Origin: Bacillus australimaris
Lineage (GTDB): Bacteria; Bacillota; Bacilli; Bacillales; Bacillaceae
Assembly (NCBI RefSeq): GCF_001307105.1
Contig: NZ_LGYN01000001.1
Location: 682,001 to 746,000 of the forward strand
DNA length: 64,000 bases
Reading direction: 5' to 3'
Shown one piece after another: positions 49,311 through 57,754 of this stretch. The notes under the pieces were generated by a model, which saw only the letters and a list, made by a program, of their open reading frames with translations, made no database searches and had not been told where the DNA came from. Each line of letters begins with the position of its first letter. Positions within the stretch are counted from its first letter, which is position 1. The position numbers were made by a program, and so were the translations under genes.

Positions 49311-50314
49311 TGCTGCAAGCATTTTTAAAAGAACGAAGAAGCTGGATTCTTTTCTTTCTTAGTTTGCAGCTCCTCATTCTGTTCGTAGCTTACTTGGATA
49401 CGACCATTCCCATCGCTTCTCTTTTCTATATTGTGATATTATCTATATTTCTCATGATCGTCTTTCTCTTTTTTCGTTACCGAAAAGAAACAGCGTATTA
49501 TGAAAGGCTGAAAGAATGGGATGATGATATTGATCATCAAATACGGCTCACTCCCTCTTCCCCATTTGAACAGCTCATACATGATGCAACGACAGAGCAA
49601 ATTGCACGCTACCGGCAGATGGCAGCAGAGCAGAAAATCGCCCTTGAAGAAGAAAAGGATGAATTGCTCTCATGGATACATGAGGTCAAAACACCGCTCA
49701 CAGCAATGCGCTTAATGATTGACCGCTTAACAGAGCAGCCGCTGAAATCGAATATGACGTATGAGTGGCTCAGAATTCATTTATTACTAGATGCCCAGCT
49801 TCACCAAAGCAGAATACGTCATATTGAAAATGATTTATTTATTGAAAAGCTGGACCTGCAAAACATCATAGTGAAAGAAATCAAAGCGCTTCAATCATGG
49901 TGCATGCAAAAAGGAATCGGCTTTGAACTCACGCTAGAGGAACGTGGCGTATTAAGTGATACAAAATGGCTATCCTTTATGATCAGACAGGTGCTCACAA
50001 ATGCAGTCAAGTACAGCCAATCATCCGATATTGTCATCCAAAGCAAGCGAATGAACGACCAAGTAGTGCTGACGATCACAGATCAAGGCAGAGGAATTGA
50101 CCCAAGAGATATATCTCGTATTTTTGAAAAGGGCTTTACCTCAACAAGACATCACAATGACACCGCCTCTACAGGAATGGGGCTCTATTTAACGAAAAAA
50201 GGAGCTGACGCTCTTCATATGACGATCGAGGTCAACTCCGCGATAGATCAAGGCACAACCTTCACCTTCATCTTTCCGAAAAAGAATGATTTTGTTCATA
50301 TTGCGAGCATGTAA
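49307..50314 (+). CDS. bceS: Intramembrane-sensing histidine kinase, BceS type
   Basis: A 335-residue kinase with two closely spaced membrane segments (near residues 13-32 and 37-56) and almost no external loop, as in kinases that read the state of a Bce transporter instead of a ligand. H-box: SWIHEVKTPLTAMR. ATPase motifs: TNAVKYSQS, TDQGRGIDPRD and GMGLYL. It belongs to the BceS family by length and sequence. Its natural partner genes bceAB lie 2 kb away, beyond an inverted two-gene insert. Confidence 0.92.
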   Translation: MMLQAFLKERRSWILFFLSLQLLILFVAYLDTTIPIASLFYIVILSIFLMIVFLFFRYRKETAYYERLKEWDDDIDHQIRLTPSSPFEQLIHDATTEQIARYRQMAAEQKIALEEEKDELLSWIHEVKTPLTAMRLMIDRLTEQPLKSNMTYEWLRIHLLLDAQLHQSRIRHIENDLFIEKLDLQNIIVKEIKALQSWCMQKGIGFELTLEERGVLSDTKWLSFMIRQVLTNAVKYSQSSDIVIQSKRMNDQVVLTITDQGRGIDPRDISRIFEKGFTSTRHHNDTASTGMGLYLTKKGADALHMTIEVNSAIDQGTTFTFIFPKKNDFVHIASM

Positions 50315-50333
50315 AAAACAATCGAGTCACACC

Positions 50334-50375
50334 CAAACTCTTCGCGTCTGGCGAAAAACTAGCGCGAAGAGTTTG
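50334..50375. other. Long hairpin between bceS and the SEDS gene
   Basis: A perfect 13-bp stem (CAAACTCTTCGCG and CGCGAAGAGTTTG, 16-nt loop) lies between the convergent ends of bceS and the SEDS gene. Outer sequence extends the pairing imperfectly (GAGTCA / TGACTC, 50325-50388), and the loop holds a nested TTCGC / GCGAA. No T-run follows; it may act as a bidirectional terminator. Confidence 0.55.
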
Positions 50376-50386
50376 AGGTGATTGAC

Positions 50387-51637
50387 TCAGGAAATACTCC
50401 CCGCTTCTTGTTGAGAAACATCTCCCATCTGTCTTCGTCTATAAATACTTAAGATCATCCCAACAGCCATCAGTTCTAGAAGAATATGCGAACCTCCATA
50501 GCTCATGAAAGGCATCGACACTCCAGGTAACGGCAGCAAGCCAAAGTTTGTGAAAATGCTTAAGAGACATTTTGCTGCAAACACAGCGGCTATACCTGTC
50601 ATGACCATTTTGCCATAAGCCATATTCACTCGTAATGCTGTATGAAATACTCTGTAAATAAAGATGACAAACAACATAAGAGCCATCAGCCCTGCTAACC
50701 AGCCAAATGAATAAATGATATATGTAAGCATCCAATCCGTGTGAACCTCAGATATAGCAAATAATGGAGTGATCTGAAACCCGTTTGAGCTGAATTCATG
50801 AACTGTGCGAAGGTACCAGCCTGCTTGAAAAAGAGAAAATAATTCAAACATTAGATATAAAACGCCTGCTGCTGTCAGCGGAATGATTTGTCTTAAACTT
50901 GCGCTAGACACATACATCACGGTTAAGCACATAACCAGACAGATAATGGTCGCAGGAAGAAAGCCAATCGTACTGATTAACATCATTGGTAAAGCCACAA
51001 TCCCTACTCCAAGCAGGGCCTTGAACTTATTCCCCCAATTCCAAGTGTGAAAGATACCGGCTAAAGAAATAGCTAGAAGAAATGGCATAACCTCAGTCAA
51101 ATTCACTGATATATCACTTATTCTTAAAAAAAGAATACCGTTCACTCTTGTCCCAAATATCATGGAAAGAACCAGCGTTCCGAGCGTTACAATGTATAAA
51201 TGCCAAGAGTATTTCAATAAGCGCCGATAATCGAATGAAAACAAGATAAACATAAGCACTAAACCAATTAGATAAAAGACAAGACTTTTATAAAAAATAT
51301 TCGTGTTTTGAAGATCTGTAAATTCAGAATGAAACTGCAAAAAGTACATGACAAGCAGCCCGCAAGAACATGTAGCTAACACGAGAAGAATCATTTTAAG
51401 ATCCATTTCGGTTTTATGTGTTTCATGAAGCTGCGTCCCGAGAATGGCCGCATCACCAATTTGGTCCAACGCTTGATCTACCGCCTCTTCTTCAGACATC
51501 CCAGCATTCATGGCTTCCTCTTTTAACGTGTATAGATGATCCATCAGCTCAAGTTTTACACTCGAATGAACATCTTTATTTTTGATAAGTTTACATACAC
51601 TATGAATATACTTCTCAAACTTTTTTTCTAATCCCAT
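50387..51637 (-). CDS. SEDS (FtsW/RodA) family membrane protein with N-terminal HAAS-like domain
   Basis: A 416-residue protein in two parts. Residues 1-75 are soluble and helical (LEKKFEKYIHSVCKLI; LKEEAMNAGMSEEEAVDQAL) and resemble the HAAS/permease-prefix domains often paired with PadR regulators. Residues 80-405 form about ten membrane segments with the SEDS C-terminal signature PLPGVSMPFMSYGGSHILLE. A loop Asp in EVHTDWMLTYI aligns roughly with the SEDS region where polymerase-essential acidic residues lie. SEDS proteins polymerise peptidoglycan glycan strands. Its 5' end overlaps the padR 3' end by 10 bp. Polymerase activity is inferred, not shown. Confidence 0.8.
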   Translation of the reverse strand: MGLEKKFEKYIHSVCKLIKNKDVHSSVKLELMDHLYTLKEEAMNAGMSEEEAVDQALDQIGDAAILGTQLHETHKTEMDLKMILLVLATCSCGLLVMYFLQFHSEFTDLQNTNIFYKSLVFYLIGLVLMFILFSFDYRRLLKYSWHLYIVTLGTLVLSMIFGTRVNGILFLRISDISVNLTEVMPFLLAISLAGIFHTWNWGNKFKALLGVGIVALPMMLISTIGFLPATIICLVMCLTVMYVSSASLRQIIPLTAAGVLYLMFELFSLFQAGWYLRTVHEFSSNGFQITPLFAISEVHTDWMLTYIIYSFGWLAGLMALMLFVIFIYRVFHTALRVNMAYGKMVMTGIAAVFAAKCLLSIFTNFGLLPLPGVSMPFMSYGGSHILLELMAVGMILSIYRRRQMGDVSQQEAGSIS

Positions 51638-51972
51638 GCGATTTTCTCTCCGTTCAAAACGCCATCGACTGCATGTTTGAAAACATTCCATTCTTCTTTC
51701 TTTTCCTGTATGAATGCTTTACCTTGTTCATTTATTTTGTAATACTTTCTTTTCCGGTTCCCATTCCCCTCGCCCCAGTAAGAGATAATGAATTCTTTCC
51801 CCTCCAAATTGTGCAAAATCGGATAGATTGTTCCTTCTTTAAAGCTGAAAATCCCTTCCGACTTCGCTTCCAATTCTTTAATCATTTCATATCCATACAT
51901 CGGCTTTTCATTTAGCAGGCTTAAAATAAGGGTAGCTGTACTTCCCTTTAGAAGCTCTTTACTTACTTTCAT
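51628..51972 (-). CDS. PadR family transcriptional regulator
   Basis: A 114-residue winged-helix repressor. The N-terminal LLKGSTATLILSLLNEKPMYGYEMIKELE and the wing segment GTIYPILHNLEGKEFI are PadR signatures; it lacks a long C-terminal domain (class 2, short). It is translated first and overlaps the SEDS gene by 10 bp. A palindromic sequence overlaps its promoter region and suggests autoregulation. The start at 51972 follows GGAGG by about 11 nt. Confidence 0.88.
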   Translation of the reverse strand: MKVSKELLKGSTATLILSLLNEKPMYGYEMIKELEAKSEGIFSFKEGTIYPILHNLEGKEFIISYWGEGNGNRKRKYYKINEQGKAFIQEKKEEWNVFKHAVDGVLNGEKIAWD

Positions 51973-52003
51973 TCTTTTAGTTACCTCCAATACATAGATT
52001 TAC

Positions 52004-52026
52004 TATGCATATATTTAATATGCATA
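52004..52026. promoter_or_regulatory. Double palindrome upstream of padR
   Basis: Two copies of the 8-bp palindrome TATGCATA (52004-52011 and 52019-52026) are separated by 7 nt, 32-54 bp upstream of the padR start. The position and symmetry suit a PadR operator. Confidence 0.5.
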
Positions 52027-52194
52027 TCATACATGAATATAATGATCGTGTAAAGCTACAAAACGCCATCATGATAAGAAAAATCATAGAAGAATGATAC
52101 ATACGAGTGAAAAACAGATAAAATAATGGATAAGAAAACTCGCCCTGCATAAGAAACGGATTGACATAAAATATGTGAATGGTTTAAAAAACAA

Positions 52195-52218
52195 GCATGT
52201 GACAACAATGTCACATGC
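52195..52218 (+). promoter_or_regulatory. BceR operator upstream of bceA
   Basis: Perfect 10-bp inverted arms GCATGTGACA and TGTCACATGC are separated by ACAA. The core TGACA-N4-TGTCA fits the BceR-type site (TNACA-N4-TGTAA). The centre lies about 60 bp upstream of a TATACT -10 (52267-52272) that lacks a good -35, as expected for an activated promoter. Confidence 0.75.
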
Positions 52219-52308
52219 TCGTCTGTTTTGTTCGCCAAATCGAAGGAAGTTCAGCAAGCTTCTTTTTATACTAGAGATATCAATTAAATAGAAAAAGGGG
52301 TTCAGCAA

Positions 52309-53070
52309 ATGAACATATTAGAAGCTCGCAAGATTTATAAAAGCTACGGAAATAAATTCAACAAACAAGAGGTACTGAGAGGCATTGATTTGACCATTGA
52401 AGCCGGAGAATTCGTCAGCATCATGGGGCCATCAGGCTCGGGGAAAACGACCCTTCTGAACGTATTGTCTTCTATCGACCATGTATCCAGCGGATCGATT
52501 CGTATCGCTGATGCGGAGATGACTCAAATGAAGGATCAGCAGCTTGCTGAATTCAGAAAAAAAGAGCTTGGCTTTGTTTTTCAGGATTATAACTTACTTG
52601 ATACGCTCACGGTCAAAGAGAACATCCTTTTGCCTTTATCCATCTCCAAAACACCTAAAAAAGAAGCTTTTGAACGTTTTCAACAGCTTGCAGAAGACAT
52701 GGGAATTTTTGAACTAAGAGACAAATACCCGAATGAACTTTCTGGTGGACAAAAGCAGCGGACATCAGCGGTTCGTGCCTTCATTCATGAACCAAGTCTT
52801 ATTTTCGCGGATGAACCTACTGGGGCGCTTGATTCCAAATCTGCATCTGATTTGCTCAACAAACTGCAAGATTTCAACCGCAAACGTAAAGCAACCATTG
52901 TGATGGTAACACATGATCCTGTCGCAGCCAGCTATTCAAGACGCGTGATTTTTATCAAGGACGGACAGATTTATACTCAGTTGAATAAAGGCGCTTTAGA
53001 GAGAAAAATGTTTTTCGAGGATATTATGAAAACGCAAGGTGTTCTGGGCGGTGTGAAGCATGAACATTAA
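52309..53070 (+). CDS. bceA: Bacitracin/peptide ABC transporter ATP-binding protein, BceA type
   Basis: A 253-residue ATPase. Walker [13 protein letters not shown] near residue 42, Q-loop [13 protein letters not shown], signature LSGGQKQR, Walker [14 protein letters not shown] and the switch His in VMVTHDP. The C-terminal tail [19 protein letters not shown] is typical of BceA. With BceB it removes or protects against peptide antibiotics such as bacitracin that target lipid II cycle intermediates, and passes the flux signal to BceS. It overlaps bceB by 11 bp. Confidence 0.93.
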   Translation: MNILEARKIYKSYGNKFNKQEVLRGIDLTIEAGEFVSIMGPSGSGKTTLLNVLSSIDHVSSGSIRIADAEMTQMKDQQLAEFRKKELGFVFQDYNLLDTLTVKENILLPLSISKTPKKEAFERFQQLAEDMGIFELRDKYPNELSGGQKQRTSAVRAFIHEPSLIFADEPTGALDSKSASDLLNKLQDFNRKRKATIVMVTHDPVAASYSRRVIFIKDGQIYTQLNKGALERKMFFEDIMKTQGVLGGVKHEH

Positions 53071-54997
53071 TCAGCTCATCTTCCGTAATCTAAAGAAAAA
53101 TTTAAAAAATTACTATTTATATGTGTTTGCTCTCGTGTTTAGTGTGGCGCTCTACTTTTCTTTTGTCACCTTGCAGTACTCACCAGCACTTGATGCTGTA
53201 AAAGGCTCCATTAAAGGCGGCGCTTCAATTAAAGCCGCTTCGGTTCTACTCATTGCCATCGTCGGTATTTTCCTGCTATATGCGAATAGCATTTTTATTA
53301 AGCGCAGAGGAAAAGAAATAGGTCTCTTACAGCTCATTGGTATGACGAAACAAAAAATTTCCAGACTGCTCAATGCAGAGAACTTTATCCTATACGTGAC
53401 AGCCATGGCTATCGGCATCGTTGCCGGCTTTATCGGTTCAAAGCTGATGTTGATGGTGTTATTTAAAGTGACTGGTGTTAACGCCATTGCCAATCTGCAT
53501 TTTTCAGGCATGGCCCTTCTGCAAACACTCATTGTCTTTTTCATCATCTATGGATTGATTATGCTGAGAAATAGACGTTTTATTAATAAACAGACGATTT
53601 TATCTTTGTTTAGAACAACATCTTCGACAGAACAGCGTGTGAAAAAGATCTCTGTGTTTGAAATCATCATTGGAGTTTTCGGTATTGTCTTGATCAGCTC
53701 AGGCTATTATATTTCTTCTAAGCTTTTTACCGGCTCATATACGTCCATGCTTGAGTTACTTTTAGCCATGATTTATATTCTAGCCTCTGTCATCATCGGT
53801 ACCTTTCTTTTTTACAAAGGCTCTGTTTCTTTCATTGCCAATATCGTACGTAAAAGAAAAAATGGCTATCTCGCCATCCATGAAGTGTTATCTTTGTCAT
53901 CCATTATGTTCCGGCTAAAATCAAATGCACTGCTTTTAACGATTATTACAACCGTATCTGCACTTGCCATCGGTTTGCTGGCTCTTAGCTACATTTCCTA
54001 TTACTCAGCAGAAAAAACTGCTCAGCAGCAAATTCCAGCTCATTTCGTCATGGGCTCAGAAAAAGAAGCAGCCACCTTCACTCGTGCACTTTCTGACAAA
54101 CATATTGCTTATGATCAAAAGCAGGTCAAAGTGATTCAAGCGAAATTTGATGCGAAAAAAATCATGGATTCAGAGTTGAAAAATATGAAGAATGATCCAG
54201 GCGTATTGACACTACCTGTGATCAGTGAGAAAAATGCACCAAATCTTCGTGTGGAGAACAACGAAGTTATTTTAAGCGGCTACAGTGATCTATTAAAGAA
54301 ATTCATGCCGATTCAAAGCTCAGGCGATGTGAAGCTTCTCATTAAGAAACCGCTTGATTTGAAAGTCATAGATATGAAGAAAGATTATCTCATTTCTTAC
54401 AACTTCACTTTTGGCGGTCTGCCTGTTGCCGTCGTGAGTCAAAATGTTTTTGAGCAGCTCGACCAACAGAAAGATCCTAAGCTGCAGCTTGAGAATAGCC
54501 AATATAACGCAGTCAATATAAAAGATGATAAAAATCTTGAACAAGCAAATAGCGTGTTTACATCTTTAAAACTAAGTGACAACAGCATGTCTCAATTAGC
54601 TTCAGCTCAGCAGCAAAAACAAACAATTGGACTGATGATGTTTGTGGTCGGATTTTTAGGTCTTAGCTTCCTAGTGACATCAGGCTGTATTTTATACTTT
54701 AAACAAATGAACGAAAGTGAAGAGGAACAAAGCTCCTACACGATCTTGCGTAAGCTTGGTTTTACTGAGAAGGACCTATTAAAGGGCATTCGGCTCAAAC
54801 AGCTATTTAATTTTGGGATTCCTCTCATCATCGGATTGCTACACAGCTACTTCGCTGTACAATCAGGCTGGTTTTTATTCGGCGGTGAATTGTGGACTCC
54901 AATGCTCATCGTTATGACGATTTACACTGTTTTATACTCTGTCTTCGGATTCCTGTCTGTCCAATATTATAAAAAGGTCATTAAAGAATCATTGTAA
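53060..54997 (+). CDS. bceB: Bacitracin/peptide ABC transporter permease, BceB type
   Basis: A 645-residue permease with ten membrane segments in the Bce pattern: one, then FtsX-like sets, and a large external domain of about 220 residues (near 310-535) between segments 7 and 8, which recognises the antibiotic. N-terminus [21 protein letters not shown] is family-typical. It works as a complex with BceA and forms a sensory unit with BceS. Confidence 0.93.
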   Translation: MNINQLIFRNLKKNLKNYYLYVFALVFSVALYFSFVTLQYSPALDAVKGSIKGGASIKAASVLLIAIVGIFLLYANSIFIKRRGKEIGLLQLIGMTKQKISRLLNAENFILYVTAMAIGIVAGFIGSKLMLMVLFKVTGVNAIANLHFSGMALLQTLIVFFIIYGLIMLRNRRFINKQTILSLFRTTSSTEQRVKKISVFEIIIGVFGIVLISSGYYISSKLFTGSYTSMLELLLAMIYILASVIIGTFLFYKGSVSFIANIVRKRKNGYLAIHEVLSLSSIMFRLKSNALLLTIITTVSALAIGLLALSYISYYSAEKTAQQQIPAHFVMGSEKEAATFTRALSDKHIAYDQKQVKVIQAKFDAKKIMDSELKNMKNDPGVLTLPVISEKNAPNLRVENNEVILSGYSDLLKKFMPIQSSGDVKLLIKKPLDLKVIDMKKDYLISYNFTFGGLPVAVVSQNVFEQLDQQKDPKLQLENSQYNAVNIKDDKNLEQANSVFTSLKLSDNSMSQLASAQQQKQTIGLMMFVVGFLGLSFLVTSGCILYFKQMNESEEEQSSYTILRKLGFTEKDLLKGIRLKQLFNFGIPLIIGLLHSYFAVQSGWFLFGGELWTPMLIVMTIYTVLYSVFGFLSVQYYKKVIKESL

Positions 54998-55003
54998 TGA
55001 ATT

Positions 55004-55033
55004 CCCCATAGGCAGCTGCCTATGGGGTTTTTT
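55004..55033 (+). terminator. Terminator after bceB
   Basis: A perfect 24-nt palindrome (CCCCATAGGCAG and its inverse, no loop) is followed by six T. Confidence 0.9.
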
Positions 55034-55035
55034 AT

Positions 55036-56388
55036 TTATGATGGAGTTGATTCAAACTTGTGTGATAAAATATGGTCTCTTGCCGCATAAGCTTTTCGTT
55101 TGACCTCTTCAAGGTCCACACCGACAAGCTTCCCGTTCTGTTTCACTGCTTTTCCAGCCACATAAACAGAATCAACATTAGAAGGATGTGCTGTTTGAAC
55201 AACCGCTCCAGCTGGATCTGTCACCGGAAGAAGATTCATGCTTGTCCGATCGATCAAAATGAAATCAGCTTCCTTTCCAGGTGTAAGCGACCCAATTTTA
55301 TGATCAAGCTGTAATGCACGAGCCCCATTGATCGTCGCAGCCTCAAGCATTTGATGAGCAGACAACCCAAGTTCAGGTCCCGGCATGATCCCATCCATCA
55401 ACAACGATTGATTTTGAATTGCGCGCTCTGCTTGAAGACCGAATTTCATTTGGGCAAACAAATCTCCGCCTGTCGCTGTCACTACGTCTACACCGAGCGT
55501 TGGAAGAACACCTTGTTCAATCGCGAGTCCTGTGACAGGATAACCGTGACCCATCATCATTTCAATTTCAGGGGTAATGGAGATAGAGCTTCCGCTGTCT
55601 GCCAGCATCTTCATTTGATCCGCATCGATTGCGTTAATATGCACCATGTTCAAATCCGGTCCGAGCAGCCCTGCTTTGTGAAGCCGCTCAATCGATCGAT
55701 CCTCCGCTCCCCAATTTCCAAAGCCGATGTGCATACTGCATAGAGCATCTAGAGACCGAGCTGTTTCAATTTCAAATACCGACGTCTCCCATGAAGAAAA
55801 CTCTGGGCCGCGAATCGCAAGTCCCATTGTTAAAAGCTGATCTGATGATTGAAAATGCGCTTTTTTCACACGTGCTGCGTACTCCATATTGGTGAGCGTA
55901 CTCTCCCGATCCCAATATTCAGCATCTCCAGAGGAGCCAAAAGCAAATACAGCTCGAATGCCCGCATCTTTTAATCCTCCAATGAGCTCTTCTGTATGAT
56001 CCATTGAATTGATCATCGTCCAGTCTAAAAACGTTGTCACGCCTGCATCTAAAGCCTCTAATGCCCCTAAATAATTTGCGATTCGATCGTCGGATGGGCG
56101 TCTCATCGCTCCATAATTGCCATAATATATTTTGCTCAAATATGTCTGCAATGACCAATCTGTTCCTATGCCCCTGATAACAGACTGCCACACATGCCGA
56201 TGTGTATCCACAAGACCTGGCATGATCACCATATCGGACGCATCGATCATGTCAGCATCAGGTGCTTCAATGGAAGGTCCGACTTCTAAAATGTGTGCCC
56301 CTTCAATTAATAAATCTCCCTTTTCCAAAAAACCTAAAGATGGATCAAGTGTTAAGATAGCTGCATCTTTAAACAATGTTTTCTTCAT
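55036..56388 (-). CDS. Amidohydrolase, chlorohydrolase/aminohydrolase class
   Basis: A 450-residue metal-dependent hydrolase of the AtzB/TrzN/SsnA-like class. Metal ligands are visible: GLVDTHRHVWQ (His-x-His, near residue 62), CSMHIGFGNWG, VHINAID and the Asp in LGVDVVTATGG. Such enzymes deaminate or hydrolyse purine-, pyrimidine- or triazine-like rings; the substrate is not predictable here. The standard HSAE-type segment after the second His reads HIGFGN, a departure that affects specificity. ATG 56388 has a GGGGG site. It lies 105 bp after the flavoprotein gene and may share its transcript. Confidence 0.85.
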   Translation of the reverse strand: MKKTLFKDAAILTLDPSLGFLEKGDLLIEGAHILEVGPSIEAPDADMIDASDMVIMPGLVDTHRHVWQSVIRGIGTDWSLQTYLSKIYYGNYGAMRRPSDDRIANYLGALEALDAGVTTFLDWTMINSMDHTEELIGGLKDAGIRAVFAFGSSGDAEYWDRESTLTNMEYAARVKKAHFQSSDQLLTMGLAIRGPEFSSWETSVFEIETARSLDALCSMHIGFGNWGAEDRSIERLHKAGLLGPDLNMVHINAIDADQMKMLADSGSSISITPEIEMMMGHGYPVTGLAIEQGVLPTLGVDVVTATGGDLFAQMKFGLQAERAIQNQSLLMDGIMPGPELGLSAHQMLEAATINGARALQLDHKIGSLTPGKEADFILIDRTSMNLLPVTDPAGAVVQTAHPSNVDSVYVAGKAVKQNGKLVGVDLEEVKRKAYAARDHILSHKFESTPS

Positions 56389-56493
56389 CCATATCCCCCT
56401 TTTCAAATGACGAGGATGAGTAACCCCCACCCTCACTGTCATTTTAAAACAGAACAGGATCAAATTAGAAGGAAAGTGACTTATCCTATTAAT

Positions 56494-57081
56494 TTATGAG
56501 CTGATGTTTCTGAAATAGTTGTATATGCGTTTTAATTTGATGTCATGTTTTCCTTTTGGACTTTCCATCATACCAAACTCAAAGAACTTCACAGGTTTGA
56601 TCCCGACATATTGTAAAAGCGCTCTTTTCATTAACATCTTGTGTGCATTTTGTAAAAAGAACAAAGGATAATTGGTCGGTCCTTGCATCGTCGATACACA
56701 AACGGCGCTTTTCCCTTTTAATAAACCTTCTGGCAGCAATCCGCCTGTTTGACGATAGGCGAAATTCGCAGCAAACAGACGATCAATGAAGCCAAACAGC
56801 ATAGCTGGCGGCCGCCCCCACCAAATTGGATAAACAAACACGATTTTATCCGCCCATTTGATCTTCTCCTGATACTCGCGAATATCAGGGTCTTTATGCA
56901 TATCACGCCTTCTTTTCTCTTCATTAAAAACGAGGACAGGATCAAATTTTTCTTGATATAAATCAATGATTTTCACTTCTTGAACGATTGGATTTTCTTC
57001 ACTGCCTCTGACAATTTCTTTGAAAAAAGCACCATTCAAACTATTGTGATGAGGATGAGTATAAATAATGAGGACATTCAT
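56494..57081 (-). CDS. NAD(P)H dehydrogenase (quinone), flavodoxin-fold
   Basis: A 195-residue protein of the Flavodoxin_2 family (YwrO/MdaB/KefF-like). N-terminus MNVLIIYTHPHHNSLNGAF binds FMN or FAD phosphate, and VFVYPIWWGRPPAML is the second conserved motif. It probably reduces quinones or electrophiles by two electrons. It is divergent from a MarR regulator with inverted repeats in between, a common arrangement for stress-inducible quinone reductases. Confidence 0.88.
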   Translation of the reverse strand: MNVLIIYTHPHHNSLNGAFFKEIVRGSEENPIVQEVKIIDLYQEKFDPVLVFNEEKRRRDMHKDPDIREYQEKIKWADKIVFVYPIWWGRPPAMLFGFIDRLFAANFAYRQTGGLLPEGLLKGKSAVCVSTMQGPTNYPLFFLQNAHKMLMKRALLQYVGIKPVKFFEFGMMESPKGKHDIKLKRIYNYFRNISS

Positions 57082-57097
57082 GTTTTTTCTCCTTTAG

Positions 57098-57111
57098 TTA
57101 TCATTTGATAA
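57098..57111. promoter_or_regulatory. Palindromic operator between the quinone reductase and marR genes
   Basis: TTATCATTTGATAA is a perfect 14-bp palindrome in the intergenic region close to the reductase start. Related TGATAAT sequences recur at 57146-57152 and 57160-57166 within the marR promoter. Confidence 0.55.
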
Positions 57112-57137
57112 TTAAATAATACATCCCACGTACTTTG

Positions 57138-57166
57138 TTGTCAAATGATAATTGTTTTTTGATAAT
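57138..57166 (+). promoter_or_regulatory. sigma-A promoter for marR
   Basis: -35 TTGTCA (57138-57143) and -10 GATAAT (57161-57166) with a 17-nt spacer. TGATAAT repeats overlap it, so MarR probably represses its own gene. Confidence 0.55.
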
Positions 57167-57198
57167 AAATTTGATATGTTACATAGGAGGTGATTAAC

Positions 57199-57630
57199 AT
57201 GCAACATCCACATTTCTTCAACGAATTCGTAGCATTTGCTTCTACTTTTTCAGAGTTAAAACATGATCTGATGAGCAAAGTCAAACCACCGGAATTAACA
57301 ACCTTACAATATTTGATTTTAGAGCAGTTAGCGGTCAGCGAACCGCTTACCCCTAGTGAAATCGCAGACTGTCAGCATATGTCTCTTCCAAATGTCAGCA
57401 GAGAACTAAAAAAGCTTTACGAAAAACAATTCATTGATAAAGAAGAAGACCGAGACGACAAACGAAAGCAAGTCATTATGCTTTCTGACAAAGGCCGTAC
57501 TTGTATGAACGAGGCATTCCAGCATATCGAAAGGATGATCATAGACAGCCTATCTCCATCAGATATAGAACAAATGGATGACATCGTACAAGCTCTCCGC
57601 CTATTAAATCAAACGATATTCAAAAAATGA
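57199..57630 (+). CDS. MarR family transcriptional regulator
   Basis: A 143-residue winged-helix regulator. The helix-turn-helix LTPSEIADCQHMSLPNVSRELKKL (near residues 52-75) and the wing EEDRDDKRKQVIMLSDKG are MarR signatures. No Cys suited to redox sensing is near the N-terminus. It most likely represses the divergent quinone reductase gene and itself. ATG 57199 follows AGGAGGTGA closely; the GTG at 57190 is part of that site. Confidence 0.9.
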   Translation: MQHPHFFNEFVAFASTFSELKHDLMSKVKPPELTTLQYLILEQLAVSEPLTPSEIADCQHMSLPNVSRELKKLYEKQFIDKEEDRDDKRKQVIMLSDKGRTCMNEAFQHIERMIIDSLSPSDIEQMDDIVQALRLLNQTIFKK

Positions 57631-57643
57631 CCTAATGAAAAAA

Positions 57644-57664
57644 GCATGAGCGCTATTCTCATGC
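57644..57664 (-). terminator. Second terminator after lysE
   Basis: A perfect 7-bp stem (GCATGAG / CTCATGC) followed on the minus strand by six T. It follows the first lysE terminator in tandem and may also end marR transcripts. Confidence 0.7.
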
Positions 57665-57701
57665 AAAATTGGGTGGCTGCACCGTCAACTTGCACACAAA
57701 A

Positions 57702-57730
57702 AAGCGCTGGATCTCTACATCCAAACGCTT
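57702..57730 (-). terminator. Terminator after lysE
   Basis: The stem AAGCGCTGGAT / ATCCAAACGCTT with a small bulge is followed by T on the minus strand. It is almost identical to the ytcI terminator at 58453-58481. Confidence 0.8.
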
Positions 57731-57754
57731 CTTTGTTTTACTCTCTAAGTACCT

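Larger units (their letters stand above)
51973..52308. other. 336-bp divergent region between padR and bceA
   Basis: It contains the padR leader and double palindrome, a stretch with no recognised feature (52030-52190), the BceR operator and the bceA -10 element. Short minus-strand frames here have no ribosome binding sites. Confidence 0.5.

Noticed and set aside
52056-52308. Short minus-strand open frames upstream of bceA
   Set aside because: They overlap the BceR operator and bceA promoter, lack ribosome sites, and look like chance frames in AT-rich DNA.
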